Origin: Halosaccharopolyspora lacisalsi
Lineage (GTDB): Bacteria > Actinomycetota > Actinomycetes > Mycobacteriales > Pseudonocardiaceae
Reading direction: 5' to 3'
Assembly: GCF_014137975.1 (NCBI RefSeq)
Contig: NZ_JACGWZ010000003.1
Location: forward strand, 399,501-463,500
DNA length: 64,000 bases
The notes beneath the pieces were generated by a model, which saw only the letters and a program-made list of their open reading frames with translations, made no database searches and was not told where the DNA came from. Made by a program: the position numbers and the translations under genes. This document shows, in pieces, positions 62,832 through 64,000 of the stretch (the stretch's first letter is position 1; every line of letters begins with the position of its first letter).

Positions 62832-63581
62832 GATGTCGAACACCTCGGCCACCCGGCCGTCACGAACGGTGAAGGTCATGACCCGGGGGCGCACTTCCGC
62901 GGTCTCGGACCCGCCGGGCAGGATCAAGCCGAGGTCACCGTTGACCAGTGCCGGGCGCATGCCGCTGAGCAGGTCGTCCCCGTACTTCTCCGCCAGGCCG
63001 ACGACGAACCGGGAGACCTTGTCGACGCCGACCACCGGGTGCCGCGCGGTGCGTGCCCTGCCGTCGCTGTCGCCGTGGACGGGCGGCTCGCGGGTGGAGG
63101 ACGCGGGCCACAGCCGCCACGTCACGCGCCGAAACGGCGGCGAGGAATTCGCCCGGGACGCGCTGTTGCTCGGGCATCGGGATGCGCGGTGGTGGCCCGG
63201 CCGTTGTCATCGCGCGCCGTCCGCGTGAAGCGTGCTGGCGCGCGGTGGCTGCGGTGCAGCCAAGTACATCGGCGATCTCGGCGAACGGCGTGTCGAACCC
63301 GTCGTGGAGGACGAACGCCAGCCGCTGTTCCGGCGTCAGTTCGTGGAGCACGGGCAGCGCGGCGAACCGCAGGTCCTCGTGATCGACCACGACGTCCAGC
63401 GGGTCCCGCGCCTGCCCGTCGACCTCGCCGACGACCGGTTCCGGCAACCACGGTCCTACGTAGCTTTCCCGGCGCACCGCCGCCGAGCGCATGTGGTCCA
63501 GGCAGATGTGCCCGACGACCGTGGTCAGCCAGGCACCGAGGTCGCCGATCCGCGCCTTGTGCGCCTCGGCCAACCGCATGA
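61569..63581 (+). CDS. tnpB: TnpB RNA-guided nuclease, copy 3 (intact core, no own stop codon)
   Basis: The conserved protein runs from GTG 61569 (VQLRYRYRLYPTDG) to about 62780. RuvC residues: Asp in LALDLGLPAFAVD, Glu in VVLEDLPVSG, Asp in VHDRDTNAAKNI; zinc finger CSVC...CPC intact. Helical N-terminal part (LQKRLITEAKHTAERGW) and the FFDSLSGKRAGRRVRTPRFKS (two joined parts) wedge region are normal. No stop occurs at the usual end, so the frame runs another ~265 codons antisense through the sigma gene to 63581; that tail is meaningless sequence. TnpB cuts DNA next to a TAM, guided by an RNA from the element's 3' end. Confidence 0.88.
   Translation: MQLRYRYRLYPTDGQRQALSQAFGNARVVYNDAVRARHDAYAAGEKYPTGAVLQKRLITEAKHTAERGWLAEASNIVLQQAIRDCDAAYKNFFDSLSGKRAGRRVRTPRFKSKRDARQVIRLHTGGFAVRANGRLRLARIGDVEVRWSRDLPSAPSSVTIVRTADGRYFASSVVEVGDETLPPVLDKHGDEVELALDLGLPAFAVDQHGNAITNPKFLRRAERKLKRLQRALSREEKGSKNRDKARTKLARQHAKVADTRLDWLHQETSRIARESQTVVLEDLPVSGLARTRLAKSVYDASWGGFRRLVVEKCARWGRILVVIDRWLPTSQTCSVCGRLDGKKSLSVRTWSCPCGAVHDRDTNAAKNILAAGRAERLNACGGDVRPHTGAVSEEAGEPARQYHPERGIAAWEPHSRWGARQDVEHLGHPAVTNGEGHDPGAHFRGLGPAGQDQAEVTVDQCRAHAAEQVVPVLLRQADDEPGDLVDADHRVPRGACPAVAVAVDGRLAGGGRGPQPPRHAPKRRRGIRPGRAVARASGCAVVARPLSSRAVRVKRAGARWLRCSQVHRRSRRTACRTRRGGRTPAAVPASVRGARAARRTAGPRDRPRRPAGPAPARRPRRRPVPATTVLRSFPGAPPPSACGPGRCARRPWSARHRGRRSAPCAPRPTA
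62680..62850 (+). ncRNA. predicted omega RNA of TnpB copy 3
   Basis: By analogy with IS200/IS605 elements the guide RNA overlaps the 3' end of tnpB, ends with the right-end hairpin and takes its guide from the flank directly after 62831, i.e. GATGTCGAACACCTCGG. The left-flank TTGAC would be the TAM. Coordinates are approximate; no sequence match to a known RNA was made. Confidence 0.35.
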
Positions 63582-63711
63582 GCCGCCGCCACGCCTCCTG
63601 CACGGCGTCCTCGGCATCGGCGGGTCTGGCCGTCAGCCGGTAGGCCGCCCGCAGCAGGTTCGGTCGGTGGCGGTCGAACTCGGCCGCCAGAGCGTCGTCA
63701 CCCTCGTCCAC
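62832..63711 (-). pseudogene. SigJ-like RNA polymerase sigma factor, frameshifted and truncated
   Basis: GTG at 63711 begins VDEGDDALAAEFDRHRPNLL. Sigma region 2 (AAYRLTARPADAEDAVQEAW) and region 4 (LTPEQRLAFVLHDGFDTPF, IADVLGCTAATARQHASRGRR, separated) are intact. The C-terminal SnoaL-like domain begins after LAAVSARDVAAVARVLHPRA, where one extra base near 63075-63087 changes the frame; VHGDSDGRARTARHPVVGVDK continues in the other frame to VAEVFDIL at the insertion point. Thus two lesions: a one-base indel and the TnpB element. Such sigma factors use the SnoaL domain for self-control. Confidence 0.85.
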
Positions 63712-63765
63712 CTCGTCATTGTGCCGCGTCGGGGTGCTTACCAGCCGACCTCTAGACTGGGGGGC

Positions 63766-64000
63766 GTGGTAGGAAAGATCCGGGAAAGCGACATCGCCGA
63801 GGTACGCGACCGCAACCGGATCGACGATATCGTCGGTGAGTACGTCGCCCTGCGCGGCGCCGGTGGTGGCGCTCAGAAGGGGCTGTGCCCCTTCCACGAC
63901 GAGAAGACCCCCTCGTTCAACGTGCGTCCCAGTCACGGGACCTTCCACTGCTTCGGCTGTGGTGAGGGTGGCGACGTCATCGCCTTCCTGATGAAGACCG
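63766..64000 (+). CDS. dnaG: DNA primase, 5' part (runs off the window)
   Basis: First 78 codons from GTG at 63766. GKIRESDIAEVRDRNRIDDIV is the usual start, and the CHC2 zinc-binding motif is clear: CPFHDEKTPSFNV ... FHCFGCGEGGDVIAFL. It makes RNA primers for replication. TAGACT (63753-63758) with 7 bases to the GTG suggests a leaderless transcript; a -35 element is not evident. Divergent from the sigma-factor gene. The rest lies beyond position 64000. Confidence 0.95.
   Translation, partial: MVGKIRESDIAEVRDRNRIDDIVGEYVALRGAGGGAQKGLCPFHDEKTPSFNVRPSHGTFHCFGCGEGGDVIAFLMKT

Noticed and set aside
1-64000. tRNA or rRNA genes, prophage or conjugative element
   Set aside because: No tRNA-like cloverleaf, rRNA segment, integrase or phage structural gene was recognised by eye; a tRNA scan would be decisive.

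Overview
High-GC actinobacterial chromosome, most likely an actinomycete of the Pseudonocardiales type (Saccharopolyspora/Actinopolyspora-like). The evidence is the GC-rich codon use, the many GTG starts, apparently leaderless starts, and a gene order that follows mycobacterial/actinomycete chromosomes from lepA to dnaG. The core order is lepA, sulfate assimilation, hemW, hrcA-dnaJ, rsmE, phoH, ybeY, CNNM transporter, cytidine-deaminase-like gene, era, recO, uppS, zur-smtB, glyS, dgt, dnaG. The genus is inference; there is no rRNA in the window.

Layout. 0.1-3.2 kb: cold-shock protein, a VOC protein and lepA. 3.3-7 kb: a HicA/HicB-like pair, then a RamB-type regulator divergent from isocitrate lyase aceA (acetate/glyoxylate control). 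7-9.7 kb: lipoprotein, MOSC protein, acetyltransferase. 9.7-14.5 kb: valine degradation operon (mmsA, isobutyryl-CoA dehydrogenase, 3-hydroxyisobutyryl-CoA hydrolase, mmsB). 14.6-15.5 kb: a decayed secreted RNase gene followed by an intact barstar gene. 16.6-17.7 kb: a dead TnpB element. 18.5-25.8 kb: two consecutive very large genes that together carry five ADP-ribosylglycohydrolase (DraG-like) domains behind a type VII secretion-associated-like N-terminal domain; this is the most unusual locus. 26-29.5 kb: CocE/NonD hydrolase with an ATP-grasp ligase. 29.7-35.7 kb: complete sulfate assimilation operon (sir, small Zn ribbon, cysH, cysD, cysN, sirB) headed by a 29-residue leader peptide that sits in an attenuator-like fold.

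35.8-48.9 kb: housekeeping genes hemW, hrcA-dnaJ-rsmE-phoH-ybeY-CNNM-cytidine-deaminase-like and era, broken by a decayed second TnpB copy and a MarR/ClC divergent pair. 49-51.1 kb: two RDD membrane genes sharing a 252-bp identical block, with a DUF2752 gene between them. 51.2-57 kb: recO, acetyltransferase, uppS, YbjN-like gene, then zur-smtB divergent from glyS. 57.2-64 kb: YdcF, dgt, small protein, serpin, a frameshifted carboxymuconolactone decarboxylase, and a SigJ-like sigma factor gene that is both frameshifted and split by a third TnpB element whose exact ends can be read. The window ends inside dnaG.

Several genes carry single-base or short indels (TnpB copies, RDD gene, sigma factor, carboxymuconolactone decarboxylase), mostly in short homopolymers. 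These could be genuine decay or sequence errors, and this should be kept in mind when reading the pseudogene calls.
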